Assembly: GCA_964020085.1 (NCBI GenBank)
Contig: OZ026596.1
Coordinates: 45,449,311-45,513,310, forward strand
Length of the DNA: 64,000 nucleotides
From: Micromussa lordhowensis
Lineage: Eukaryota > Cnidaria > Anthozoa > Scleractinia > Lobophylliidae
Direction of reading: 5' to 3'
Below the pieces are notes generated by a model. It ran no database searches, was not told where the DNA came from, and saw only the letters and a list, made by a program, of their open reading frames with translations. Made by a program: the position numbers and the translations under genes. This document shows, piece after piece, positions 17,569 to 26,304 of this stretch; position 1 is the first letter of the stretch, and each line of letters starts with the position of its first letter.

Positions 17569-18545
17569 GAGTTAAAAAAAAAAACGCTAAAAATTTAGAC
17601 ACATGGGAAGAGCTAGCTAATGAGTTACACAAACCTATAAAACGAAATTTTATCAAGCGAAGAGTCATTGCACATAATGTAGATGATATCTGGTGTTCAG
17701 ACTTAGTTGATATGCAAAAGCTAAGCAAATGGAACCGAGGTTATAAATATCTACTAATGGTCTTAGACCTTTTCAGTAAATATGGTTGGATAGTACCTCT
17801 AAAGACAAAAACAGGTTTAGAAGTCTCTAAGGCGTTTGAAAGCTTATTTTTCTCTAATAAGCCTAAAATGTTATGGGTAGACAAAGGAAAAGAATATTAT
17901 AACAAAAATGTGCTGGATCTCTTAGCTAAGGATAAGATAAAGGTCTATTCCACTGAAAATGAAGAGAAATCATCAGTTTGTGAGAGATGGAATAGAACTA
18001 TCAAAGATAAAATGTATAAGAGATTCACTATGCAAAACAATACAGTCTACGTTGACATCCTTCCGAAAATACTCGCCTCTTACAACAACAGCCGACATAG
18101 ATCAATAGGAATGACGCCTATCCAAGCTAGAAAACCTGAAAACTATGGAAAAGTTTATTTTAATTTATATGGTGATTTAGCGAGAGAAATCAAAAAAACA
18201 AAAACAAAAAGAAAACCCGAATTTAGAGTAGGTGATAGAGTCCGAATAAGCAAATACAAAAGGGTGACCTTTGATAAAGGCTATACTCCTAATTGGACTG
18301 AAGAAGTTTTCATCATAGACGAAATTAGATTCACTAATCCTATTACTTATAAGATAAAAGACTTAAATGGTGAAGTGATTAAGGGTACTTTCTACAGAGA
18401 AGAGTTACAAAAGACAGATCAAGAGGTCTATAGAATAGAGAAAATTATCAGAAAGTCAAAAGGAAAAGCATTAGTCAAATGGAAAGGTTACCCAGACGAA
18501 TTTAACAGTTGGGTGCCAGCTGGAGATTTAGAAAAAATTATTTAA
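17547..18545 (+). CDS. RVE-type integrase with C-terminal chromodomain (frame lacks an upstream ATG)
   Basis: Polinton integrase of the retroviral DDE fold. The open frame runs from 17547. Its first ATG (17712) lies just after the first catalytic Asp (codon 17700, in WCSDLVDM), so a protein starting there would lack it. Counting from 17712, the second Asp is residue 57 (LWVDKGKEYYN) and Glu is residue 91 (SVCERWNRTIK). An SH3-like region lies at about 170-225 and a chromodomain at about 235-277 (ALVKWKGYPDEFNSW), which in relatives may guide insertion to methylated histone. The 5' part overlaps the PLA2 gene by 22 bp in another frame. Either a one-base loss or recoding joins them. A hairpin, AATTATTT/AAATAATT (18536-18569), follows the stop. 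Confidence 0.9.
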   Translation, partial: YKAKLGLGVKKKNAKNLDTWEELANELHKPIKRNFIKRRVIAHNVDDIWCSDLVDMQKLSKWNRGYKYLLMVLDLFSKYGWIVPLKTKTGLEVSKAFESLFFSNKPKMLWVDKGKEYYNKNVLDLLAKDKIKVYSTENEEKSSVCERWNRTIKDKMYKRFTMQNNTVYVDILPKILASYNNSRHRSIGMTPIQARKPENYGKVYFNLYGDLAREIKKTKTKRKPEFRVGDRVRISKYKRVTFDKGYTPNWTEEVFIIDEIRFTNPITYKIKDLNGEVIKGTFYREELQKTDQEVYRIEKIIRKSKGKALVKWKGYPDEFNSWVPAGDLEKII

Positions 18546-18575
18546 AAAAATTAGATATCATAAATAATTATATAG

Positions 18576-18756
18576 ATGGAAAAAACAGAAGAGCAATTGA
18601 AACGAGAAAAGAGAAACAAATATATCAATGAAAAACTCAAAAGTTATGAATGGTATTGTGATATCTGCGGAAATGGAAAAAATTACACTTATAGAGGAAA
18701 ATATATGCATCTAAAGACAAAGAAACATAATAGAAACTTACACAATAATGTAGTTA

Positions 18757-18794
<38 letters not shown>

Positions 18795-18818
18795 TTTAAA
18801 AAAAAATTAGTTACATAA
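18576..18818 (+). CDS. Small zinc-finger protein with Asn run (80 aa)
   Basis: One C2H2-like finger, CDICGN..H..H (about residues 28-50, YCDICG to HLKTKKH), preceded by a charged N-terminus. The C-terminal tail is a run of about 12 Asn encoded by an (AAT)n microsatellite, so its length probably varies among copies. The start follows TATATAGATG. The finger resembles that of the next gene, suggesting duplication. A nucleic-acid-binding role is inferred. Confidence 0.7.
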
Positions 18819-18830
18819 TATATATTATAG

Positions 18831-19202
18831 ATGATTAATAAAATTAAAATAAAACCCAAGCCCCACCTACCTGCCAAACCATTGCCAAAACCATCTTATT
18901 GGTATTGTGAAATATGTGAGAAAAAGTATGCAAAAAAGGGAAAATATCAGCATTTAAAGACAGATACTCATAAGCGCAATGAAGGAAAAATAGGACCTGC
19001 CGTACAAAGAATAACTAAGAAATCAGAAGATTATGTTGAAAATAGACTAAAAAAATTAATTAAACAAAAAATACTAAATGAATCATTTGTTGGAGGTACC
19101 TTATTGGATGATCCGATAATTGAGAATTTAGCAGAACCTCCACTACAAGCCCCAGCCAACCCATCCACATCTTCCGAACCACCCGTGCCGAAAAAAAAAT
19201 AA
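18831..19202 (+). CDS. C2H2-like zinc-finger protein, probable detached PolB N-terminus (123 aa)
   Basis: A Pro/Lys-rich N-terminus is followed by a finger, WYCEICEKKY..HLKTDTH (about residues 23-45), a basic helical region and a Pro/Ser tail. The frame ends at nine A residues (19191-19199) followed by T and a stop codon. Another frame, open from 19124 without any ATG, continues with Pro/Ala-rich then PolB-type sequence. A -1 shift at the A-run would therefore link this finger to PolB. Several Polinton polymerases carry such N-terminal fingers. The start follows ATTATAGATG. It could equally be an independent small protein. Confidence 0.68.
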   Translation: MINKIKIKPKPHLPAKPLPKPSYWYCEICEKKYAKKGKYQHLKTDTHKRNEGKIGPAVQRITKKSEDYVENRLKKLIKQKILNESFVGGTLLDDPIIENLAEPPLQAPANPSTSSEPPVPKKK

Positions 19203-19870
19203 GGAGGATAAAAGCATTACCTAGGAGGCAAACACCTGCCGAACAAGCCCCAGCCACACCTGCCAAACCAGCTACCGAACCGGCTTCATTACCTAAAAGA
19301 CTCCAAGAAAAAGTTAAAAATTTATTTAATGAAATAATTCCATATTATATACCTGAACCAATTAAACGATTGAAATTTATCCCTGAAGCAATTAGTAATT
19401 TTACTAGGAAAATTATCCCTGAAGCAATTAGTAATTTTTTTTTCCCTGAAGCTAAAACTAAACCTGAAGCGATTAGTATTCCTGAACGTAGTAAAGCATT
19501 AAGAGGTAATGTCCAATCTTATGATGTGCCTATTGTTAATAGTTATGACCCATCAATACAGTTAAGTAGTACTAAACGAGCAATATTTGATCTCCTAATG
19601 GGTAAATTAAAAGATAAAAGGGGTTTCAAATACAATACTACACTAAGGGTACGATTATCAAAGCTTACTGAGAATGAGCCGATTTACCGAGAACCTTATT
19701 TTAACGCTGGCCCTTTTACGGTGACCAATAGAGTAGATATAGAAGAGTCTATCGATAATGGTATTGAAAGAATTTTAGAGTTAATAGCTGTTTGGCTCTC
19801 TGAAGGTTCTGGTTGGGTATTTGAATCGGTACTTTTACATATCATTAATATTGTCTCTTACTTCCATTAA
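19124..19870 (+). pseudogene. N-terminal portion of DNA polymerase B in a separate frame
   Basis: Open without an in-frame ATG until deep inside (about 19598), so it cannot be translated alone from its 5' end. The first part is Pro/Ala-rich with three PEAIS-type repeats (about 19379-19480). The second part (from about residue 40 of the 19370 stretch, LRGNVQSYDV onward) has the character of the region before the exonuclease domain in Polinton PolB, and ends with LSEGSGWVFESV. It stops at 19868, while the polymerase frame is open from 19849, so the break lies within about 20 bases. Whether this is decay, sequence error or recoding cannot be told here. Confidence 0.7.
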
Positions 19871-22800
19871 GAGGAACATCATATATTGAACTACCCGAGG
19901 AACTGCGTCACCCTAAGAAAACATTAGTCAATCCCAAAAATAAAGATAATCGATGTTTCCTATGGTGTCATATAAGACATCTAAATCCTCAGAAAAAAGA
20001 CCCACAGAGAATTAAAATTTCTGATAGAGAATATGTCAAACGGCTAGATTACACTGGTGTCACTTTTCCTGTCACTCTTTCTGATATTAAGAGGATTGAA
20101 AAGCAAAACGAGATTAATGTTAGTGTATTTGGTTATAAATCTCTAGATAGCAAGGGTGGGGGTGGCTTAACTTATCCTATCAGATTATCAGAAGCTAATT
20201 TTACAGACCATATGGAATTACTATGGATTGATGATCAGAATGGAAACAGCCACTATGTGCTTATTAAGAATTTCGATCAATTTATGAGTTCATTCACTAA
20301 ACATCATGGTAGGAAATATTTTTGTTTGCGTTGTCTCCATTGTTGCTCTTCTGAGAGAACATACAAAATTCATAGAGAGGATTGCCTGCTCCTTAACGGA
20401 GCCCAACCGATCAGGATGCCTGGAGAGGGATCAAAAATTTATTTTAAAAATCACAAGAAAATGTTACCTGCGCCTTTTGTCATTTACGCTGATTTTGAAG
20501 CTATCACAGAAAAGATAGACAGTTGTGTACCACCTGATGGTAAATCTTACACGAGTACTTATCAGAGTCACAAGGCTTGCGGTTACGGATATAAATTAGT
20601 CTGCAGGTATGATAATAAATATTCAAAACCAGTAGAAATTTACCGTGGAGGTGACGCTATAGACAAATTTATTGTACAGATGATGAATGAAGTAAAAGAT
20701 TGTAAGAGAATAGTGCGAGAACATTTTCAGAAACCATTAGTTATGACATTCGGAAATTTAAGAGATTTCCAAAATGCTACTAAATGTCATATTTGTGAGA
20801 AAATTTTTAAACCTGAAGATGATGATAAGGTAAGTGATCATTGCCATATAACAGGCAAATATCGTGGAGCTGCACACAGAGATTGCAATCTAGAATGGGC
20901 TATCAGTGCAGAAAATTTAAAAATTCCTGTTGTCTTTCACAATCTTAAAGGCTATGACTGTCATTTTATCATGCAAAAATTAGGAAAACTGATAAATGAA
21001 GATGTAGTCTATGATATTGTTAAATTTAAAGATGAAAATGGTAATATTCAAGAATCAAAAAGAAGTTTAAATATTAGTGTTATAGCAAGTACTTTTGAGA
21101 AATATATGGGTTTTAGACTAGGTAAACATTTGACTTTCATTGACAGTTTTTCATTTATGAGTCAGAGTTTAGCCCGATTAAGCAGTAATTTAAGTAATTT
21201 ATTTTATACACGGGAGGCTTTTCCAAATGATGAACAATTCAGATTAATCAAGCGAAAAGGTGTTTACCCTTATGATTACATGGACTCGTTCCAGCGATTC
21301 AGTGAGAAGTCTTTACCAAGGAGAGAAGATTTTTATAGCATTTTAAATGACTCAGGTATTTCAGAGAGTGACCACTCACACGCAAAGGAGGTCTGGAGTA
21401 CTTTCCAAATCAGAGACATGGGAGAGTATCATGATTTATATTTGCGGACAGATGTTCTACTCTTAGCGGATGTATTTGAAAGTTTTAGAAGCACTTGTCT
21501 GGAGTATTATAGGTTGGATCCTTGTCATTATTACTCTGCACCTGGGTTATCATGGGATGCATTACTCCAAATGACAAAAATAAATCTAGACTTAATCGCA
21601 GACCTAGATCAACAACTATTCATTGAAAAAGGTATGAGAGGTGGGATTAGTACCATTACACATAGACATGCTGTTGCAAACAACAAGTATATGAAGGATT
21701 ACAATCCGGATGAGGCGAGTACCTATTTAATGTATTTGGATGCAAATAACCTTTATGGATGGGCTATGTCACAGTCACTTCCAACTGGAGATTTCAAATG
21801 GATTCCCTCTGAAGATTTTGAGGATCCTGAAGATTTCATCTTAGAAAATTACACAAATGATACTAGAAAAGGTGTCGTTTTAGAGGTAGATTTAGAATAT
21901 CCGGAAGAGCTACACGATTTGCATAATGATTATCCATTAGCACCAGAAAAGATTTTAATCACTGATGATATGTTGTCAAAGTATTGCAAAGATTTAAAAG
22001 AGTCAGAAAATATTAGCAGTGGTAGAGTTCACAAGTTGGTTCCTAATCTAAGGAATAAAGAAAAATATGTATTACATTACAGAAATTTGCAGCTTTATTT
22101 ATCTCTTGGTATGAAGTTAAAGAAGATTCATAGAGTATTGGAATTTACTCAGCGACCTTGGATGAAACGATACATTGATTTTAACACTGAAAAGAGAACA
22201 ATGGCTAAGAATAGTTTTGAAAAGGACTTCTTTAAGCTGATGAATAACTCTGTGTTTGGTAAAACTATGGAAAACCTGAGAAAAAGATCTAATATTAAAT
22301 TAGAAACGGATCCGGAACATTTTTTGAAATTGACTAGACAACCAACTTACGTTTCTAGTAAAATATTTGATGAAAATTTAGTAGGAGTACAAATGAAAAA
22401 GACCTGTTTATTCTTAGATAAACCATCTTATGTTGGTTTCTCTATTTTGGACATGAGTAAAACATTAATGTATGAGTTCCATTACAACTATATCAGAAAA
22501 AAATACCCTGGGAGTAAGTTACTTTTTACTGATACTGACTCTTTATTTTACCATATAAAAGCAGAAGACATATATAGTGACTTCTATAAGGACAAGGACC
22601 TATTTGACAATAGTGATTATCCCAAATCGTCTAAGTTCCATTTTGCAGAAAATAAAAAAGTAATTGGTAAATTCAAAGATGAAACAGCTGGTGATACTAT
22701 TACAGAATTTGTTGGTCTAAAAAGTAAAATGTATTCATACAAGACAGAAAACAAGGAAAACAAGACTGCTAAGGGTGTCAAGAAGAATGTCATTAAGAGT

Positions 22801-23010
22801 GAATTATCTCTCTCTGATTATCTCAATACCTTACAAAAATGTAATACTATGAGGCATAAGATGCGAACTATCCGGTCAGAGCATCATCAGATATCTAGTT
22901 ACCAAATTAATAAAGTATCATTATCACCTTTTGATGATAAAAGATATATTTTAGATGATGGTATCAGTAGTTATGCATATGGGAATCATAAAATAAATAA
23001 TAATTTATAG
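19849..23010 (+). CDS. polB: Protein-primed family B DNA polymerase (main part)
   Basis: Replicates the linear element from its ends using a protein primer. The frame is open from 19849; its first ATG is 20212, and residue numbers below count from it. A Cys/His finger is at 38-58 (FCLRCLHC). Exonuclease motifs: DFE (94-96), N244 and D249 (FHNLKGYD), and YLRTD (410-414). An endonuclease-VII-like zinc unit is inserted at 192-226 (CHIC..DHCHITGKYRGAAHRDCN). Polymerase motifs: A at D510 (YLDANNLYGWAM), B around 666-684 (NNSVFGKT), C DTDS at 774-777. All catalytic residues are present. The N-terminus lies in another frame upstream. The gene ends in an ATAAAT/ATTTAT hairpin, and the next start overlaps TATATATG. 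Confidence 0.95.
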   Translation, partial: YCLLLPLRGTSYIELPEELRHPKKTLVNPKNKDNRCFLWCHIRHLNPQKKDPQRIKISDREYVKRLDYTGVTFPVTLSDIKRIEKQNEINVSVFGYKSLDSKGGGGLTYPIRLSEANFTDHMELLWIDDQNGNSHYVLIKNFDQFMSSFTKHHGRKYFCLRCLHCCSSERTYKIHREDCLLLNGAQPIRMPGEGSKIYFKNHKKMLPAPFVIYADFEAITEKIDSCVPPDGKSYTSTYQSHKACGYGYKLVCRYDNKYSKPVEIYRGGDAIDKFIVQMMNEVKDCKRIVREHFQKPLVMTFGNLRDFQNATKCHICEKIFKPEDDDKVSDHCHITGKYRGAAHRDCNLEWAISAENLKIPVVFHNLKGYDCHFIMQKLGKLINEDVVYDIVKFKDENGNIQESKRSLNISVIASTFEKYMGFRLGKHLTFIDSFSFMSQSLARLSSNLSNLFYTREAFPNDEQFRLIKRKGVYPYDYMDSFQRFSEKSLPRREDFYSILNDSGISESDHSHAKEVWSTFQIRDMGEYHDLYLRTDVLLLADVFESFRSTCLEYYRLDPCHYYSAPGLSWDALLQMTKINLDLIADLDQQLFIEKGMRGGISTITHRHAVANNKYMKDYNPDEASTYLMYLDANNLYGWAMSQSLPTGDFKWIPSEDFEDPEDFILENYTNDTRKGVVLEVDLEYPEELHDLHNDYPLAPEKILITDDMLSKYCKDLKESENISSGRVHKLVPNLRNKEKYVLHYRNLQLYLSLGMKLKKIHRVLEFTQRPWMKRYIDFNTEKRTMAKNSFEKDFFKLMNNSVFGKTMENLRKRSNIKLETDPEHFLKLTRQPTYVSSKIFDENLVGVQMKKTCLFLDKPSYVGFSILDMSKTLMYEFHYNYIRKKYPGSKLLFTDTDSLFYHIKAEDIYSDFYKDKDLFDNSDYPKSSKFHFAENKKVIGKFKDETAGDTITEFVGLKSKMYSYKTENKENKTAKGVKKNVIKSELSLSDYLNTLQKCNTMRHKMRTIRSEHHQISSYQINKVSLSPFDDKRYILDDGISSYAYGNHKINNNL

Positions 23011-23015
23011 TATAT

Positions 23016-23156
23016 ATGCCAATTCCGAATTTTAAAAAATTCTTGTCTGAAGACCCACTCCATGATACTGATAGTAGCGATAGTGATTATGATACTAATT
23101 CAGATGAGGAATCGACGAGCAGTGATGAAGAAATAGATCTCTCTACTGTACTTTAA
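23016..23156 (+). CDS. Very small acidic protein (46 aa)
   Basis: Starts at ATG 23016 directly after TATATATG and 5 bp beyond the PolB stop. The N-terminus is MPIPNFKKFL, followed by a Ser/Asp/Glu-rich tract (about residues 16-41) with many sites fitting casein kinase 2, and a short hydrophobic end. It stops in a 9-bp-arm hairpin. Promoter-like motif plus terminal hairpin make it a credible gene despite its length. Function unknown; an acidic activation or histone-mimic segment is possible. Confidence 0.6.
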   Translation: MPIPNFKKFLSEDPLHDTDSSDSDYDTNSDEESTSSDEEIDLSTVL

Positions 23157-23169
23157 AGAATAAAGTACA
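23147..23169 (+). terminator. 9-bp-arm hairpin across the stop codon of the 46-aa gene
   Basis: TGTACTTTA (23147-23155) pairs with TAAAGTACA (23161-23169) around a 5-nt loop. The stop codon TAA lies at the top of the left arm. Same design as the hairpin ending the long fibre gene. Confidence 0.6.
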
Positions 23170-23178
23170 TTAATTATT

Positions 23179-24180
23179 ATGATGAATAAAGAAACTATTG
23201 GCAATCTACATCGTAAAAAACTTTCAGAAATTGTTCGGAAAGAAAAAAAAATACCAGATTTAAAAAAAAAAATTGTAAATTTATCCATCAAAAAAGATTA
23301 TTCTAGAATTGATCAAATTGAACAAATAAGGTTAGAAAATGAAATAAATGATATCAAAAATCTTCGTACTAGTTATTTATTAAAGAATGCTATTTTACTT
23401 TTTTTACATACAGAAAATAGAGCAAAAAATATAAACAAAAATTTTGTTTATGGTTTTGATAATTCTTATTATAAAAGGTATAAATATAATATCTTTCCTG
23501 AAGAACTCCCTTACAGTGAAAATAATATAAATGAAGATAACTATTGTTATACATGTGAAAAATTTCGAGTATTTAACATCGATGAAGCAATAAGTACTTG
23601 TCTAAGTTGCGGAATAAGTGTCTCAATAAATCCAGAAAAACCATCTATAAAACCTGCAGAAAATGATTACAAAAGATATACTCATTTTTGTGATTGTTTA
23701 GCCAATATCCAAGGCAAAGAAAGTGTTAAAGTGCCAGAAGAGGTTATTAATACTATTATCAGAGAAATCGTTCATGAAAGGATGGAAAATTCTTTGGAAA
23801 AGTTAAAAGAAGCAGATATTAAAAGATATCTTAAAAAACATCGTAAATTACGTTATTATAATCATGCCACACAAATTTTGTATCGAATAACAAAAATACC
23901 TCCATTACAAATGACTCCTATAATGGAAGAAAAAATGAAAATGAGGTTTTTACAAATTCAAGAGCCATTTGAAATTTTTAAAGGTAAAAATAGAAGCAAT
24001 TTCTTTTCCTATTCATATATCATCTATAAATTTTGCCAAATACTCGGATATAATGAATTTTTACCAAAGCTAAAATTGTATAAAGATCGTTTAAAACTCT
24101 ATGAACATGATAAAATTTGGAATAAAATCTGTGAACATCTAGGTGGTGAGAGAGCTGGTTGGAAATTTATCAAGTCTTAA
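23179..24180 (+). CDS. Poxvirus VLTF3-like late transcription factor (333 aa)
   Basis: The N-terminal 110 residues are helical and charged. A zinc ribbon follows (Cys123-x2-Cys126 in CYTCEK, Cys141-x2-Cys144 in CLSCG), then the order of conserved segments known from VLTF3 of poxviruses and giant viruses: a Tyr/Arg-rich YKRYTHF turn, a long helical region with YLKKHRKLRYYNHATQI (about 214-230), a PPLQMTP turn and a terminal block SNFFSYSYIIYKFCQILGY with conserved Lys/Trp residues at the end. VLTF3 activates late genes with a viral RNA polymerase. No polymerase is encoded here, so a helper virus or host enzyme would be needed (inference). It ends 9 bp before the right terminal repeat. Confidence 0.85.
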   Translation: MMNKETIGNLHRKKLSEIVRKEKKIPDLKKKIVNLSIKKDYSRIDQIEQIRLENEINDIKNLRTSYLLKNAILLFLHTENRAKNINKNFVYGFDNSYYKRYKYNIFPEELPYSENNINEDNYCYTCEKFRVFNIDEAISTCLSCGISVSINPEKPSIKPAENDYKRYTHFCDCLANIQGKESVKVPEEVINTIIREIVHERMENSLEKLKEADIKRYLKKHRKLRYYNHATQILYRITKIPPLQMTPIMEEKMKMRFLQIQEPFEIFKGKNRSNFFSYSYIIYKFCQILGYNEFLPKLKLYKDRLKLYEHDKIWNKICEHLGGERAGWKFIKS

Positions 24181-24189
24181 AAATTACGC

Positions 24190-24393
24190 ATCGTGAGAAC
24201 AATCTAAATTTTACTATATCCTACACTATCCTACGCATTTTAGGCATTTTTACGATATCTACGCTACTTACGCTACCTACGCATAACTACGCTGTTTTAG
24301 TGTATTTTATATCATATATTTTAGACTCAGATTTTTACGCATCTTAGTGTGGTTATGCGTAGGCGCGCCGATGATCTCGATTACTACACTACT
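24190..24393 (-). repeat. Right terminal inverted repeat (204 bp)
   Basis: Reverse-complement partner of 3849-4078. It begins 9 bases after the stop codon of the VLTF3-like gene and ends at the target duplication. It is shorter than the left repeat through one indel and has a few substitutions in the inner third. Confidence 0.95.
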
Positions 24394-24399
24394 TCGTCC
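24394..24399. repeat. Right target-site duplication TCGTCC
   Basis: Exact copy of 3843-3848, directly outside the right terminal inverted repeat. Confidence 0.93.
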
Positions 24400-26270
24400 T
24401 CCTATCTTCGTCGTTTCCATTTCTTTTTTCTTTCGAAATAAGACTGCTACTGACGGGGCGAAAGTAGTTTTCGTCTCTAGCCGCTTCGAAAACCCCCTCT
24501 CGAGGACAGCGTAATTCTCGACGGTATTCAACTCAAAACACAAAATATGCCGTTGAAATCTTTCATAGATGACTAAACAGTCCTCCAATAGCGGTATTAC
24601 TATTTTCACATGCCTCGCAAGGTCGATAGAGAAGGATTTTTCTCACAAATATCAACTTTGAAAAGTGTTCCGTCGGATAAGAAATCAAACTGCCGCACTT
24701 GCGCAGAAGGGTGTTAAATGCCCTTTAATTTTGTTTTGATATATCGTAAGGGTTTCTTAACGAAGAATATCGATACCCGCGGAGGAATTGCTTTGTAGAA
24801 CTGCCAAATTATCAGAACTAAAAAAGTAAATTTTTTGTTTGTTTTTGTTTCCAAAATAAGCTAAAATTTAATTGTAAATCAGGACAAGGTCGATAATTTA
24901 ACGTAAGGCCTCCGTGCATCGGTGGTTAGAGATTCACGATTTGTACGAGTGTAAAATAAGTTTTCAGGAGAAGGTTATGACGTGGGTTTGTAATGTAAAA
25001 CTGAAACGTGTAAGGTTATTAAGCGAGGTAATAATAACATTTGCCTAACTAGATACTTGCTGAACAAAAGAGAAGAACTTTATTAATTGACGTCTTCTCC
25101 TCTTTCTCCAGGTTGGACACAAATCACTAAAATGTGCAGTTTCTTGCTCGTTGACGCGTACAGAAGTTGACTACTTACAACATCTTATTTGAGATAAGTT
25201 CCTCGATATTGCCCCTCTTCTGCCATCTTAAGTTTTACAATTCCATTCAATAACGTCTGCTTGCTCTTTAAGGAGCTACATCACGGTTTGTGCATCTTGA
25301 GAAGTTCAGCCTAAATTTTTCAAGTTCGTCGTTTGTAATTCATGTTAATCTTCTCCATCCTTGTTTCTTTATGGCTTATTACTATCTCCTTGTTTTTTTC
25401 CCTGTCTTAGTAGACTATTATTCTCAGGTAAAGGGGATTTTGTAGGTGGCCAAATATCTCCAAGTACCATGACAGAACTCCGTTAATAAACTAACAACAC
25501 ATTTCCAAGTATGAAAGCAAATTGTCAACCAGAGGGAATTCTCTTCATGTACCGGCAAACTCTGAACGCGAAGAAGTCACGTTGTGATTTTGCAGATGGC
25601 AGACCAAATCTTTGGTAAATCAGTAATGCATATATTAGGATAAGCCTCGTTTAAATGTATAATTTGTAAGCTGTTTTCTAACTTTGGTAAAATCTCTGAT
25701 TGAAAGCAAAACAACTCATTCATTGATGCTTCTTCCTCTTTTTCAGAATGAAAACAGATATCTGAGATGTATTTGAACAAAGTGCAGCCATTTGCCATTT
25801 TGGATTGCATGTACAGCTACTGGACTCTGGCGCAAGGTAACTACTGGTAACATTTTATTTCAGATATGTCCAGCATAATCGTTTCTTGCAGGGTTCGTCT
25901 GCAGTTATTTACTGTTTGGTGGTTTCAGCCTAAGAGTGAGTGATTATATAACCATTTTCACATGACGTCACGGCTGCCATATTGGTGTTCCAAAACAATC
26001 AAACGGCGGCCATGTTGGTCTACCAAATAAGTCCTTTGGGAGTTGAATTCTTTTCTTATGTACCCTTCCTTTTGTTCCAATAAATTTGCATGGCTCAGCT
26101 TGCCACGTGACTGAAAACGCTCTATATCGATGCATCGTAACGTGTCTATAGGGAGAAAATCATAACCCCGTAGAGATTTGTCTCGCTGTACTGCAAAATT
26201 ATGAGAACTAATATGTTAATTTTAATAAGAAATAAAAAATGTGTTGTCACTGACTAAAAAACTTTGTGTG

Positions 26271-26304
26271 GACGTTTCGGTTAAAATACTATAACCTTCT
26301 TCAG
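26271..26304 (-). ncRNA. Hammerhead-ribozyme-like motif
   Basis: On the minus strand the order is CTGAAGA, a GGTTA/TAACC stem, then GAAAC and GTC: the pieces of a minimal hammerhead core. Such motifs flank Penelope-like retroelements in invertebrates. One extra A before the stem departs from the strict core and stem III would be tiny, so self-cleavage is uncertain. Confidence 0.3.

Larger units (their letters stand above)
3849..24393. mobile_element. Complete Polinton/Maverick (adintovirus-like) element, about 20.5 kb
   Basis: Both ends are seen directly: inverted repeats starting AGTAGTGTAGTAATCGAGAT, flanked by the same 6-bp sequence TCGTCC on each side. Six-base target duplications and ends beginning with AG are typical of Polintons. 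Inside are the hallmark genes of the family: protein-primed DNA polymerase B, RVE integrase with chromodomain, A32-type ATPase, adenain-type cysteine protease, and major and minor capsid candidates. It also carries genes less often met in such elements: eIF1-like, VLTF3-like, PLA2 and two fibre-like genes. Length and layout fit a virus-like integrating dsDNA element. Perfect target duplication and mostly open genes suggest a fairly recent insertion, but several frame breaks are present. Confidence 0.96.
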
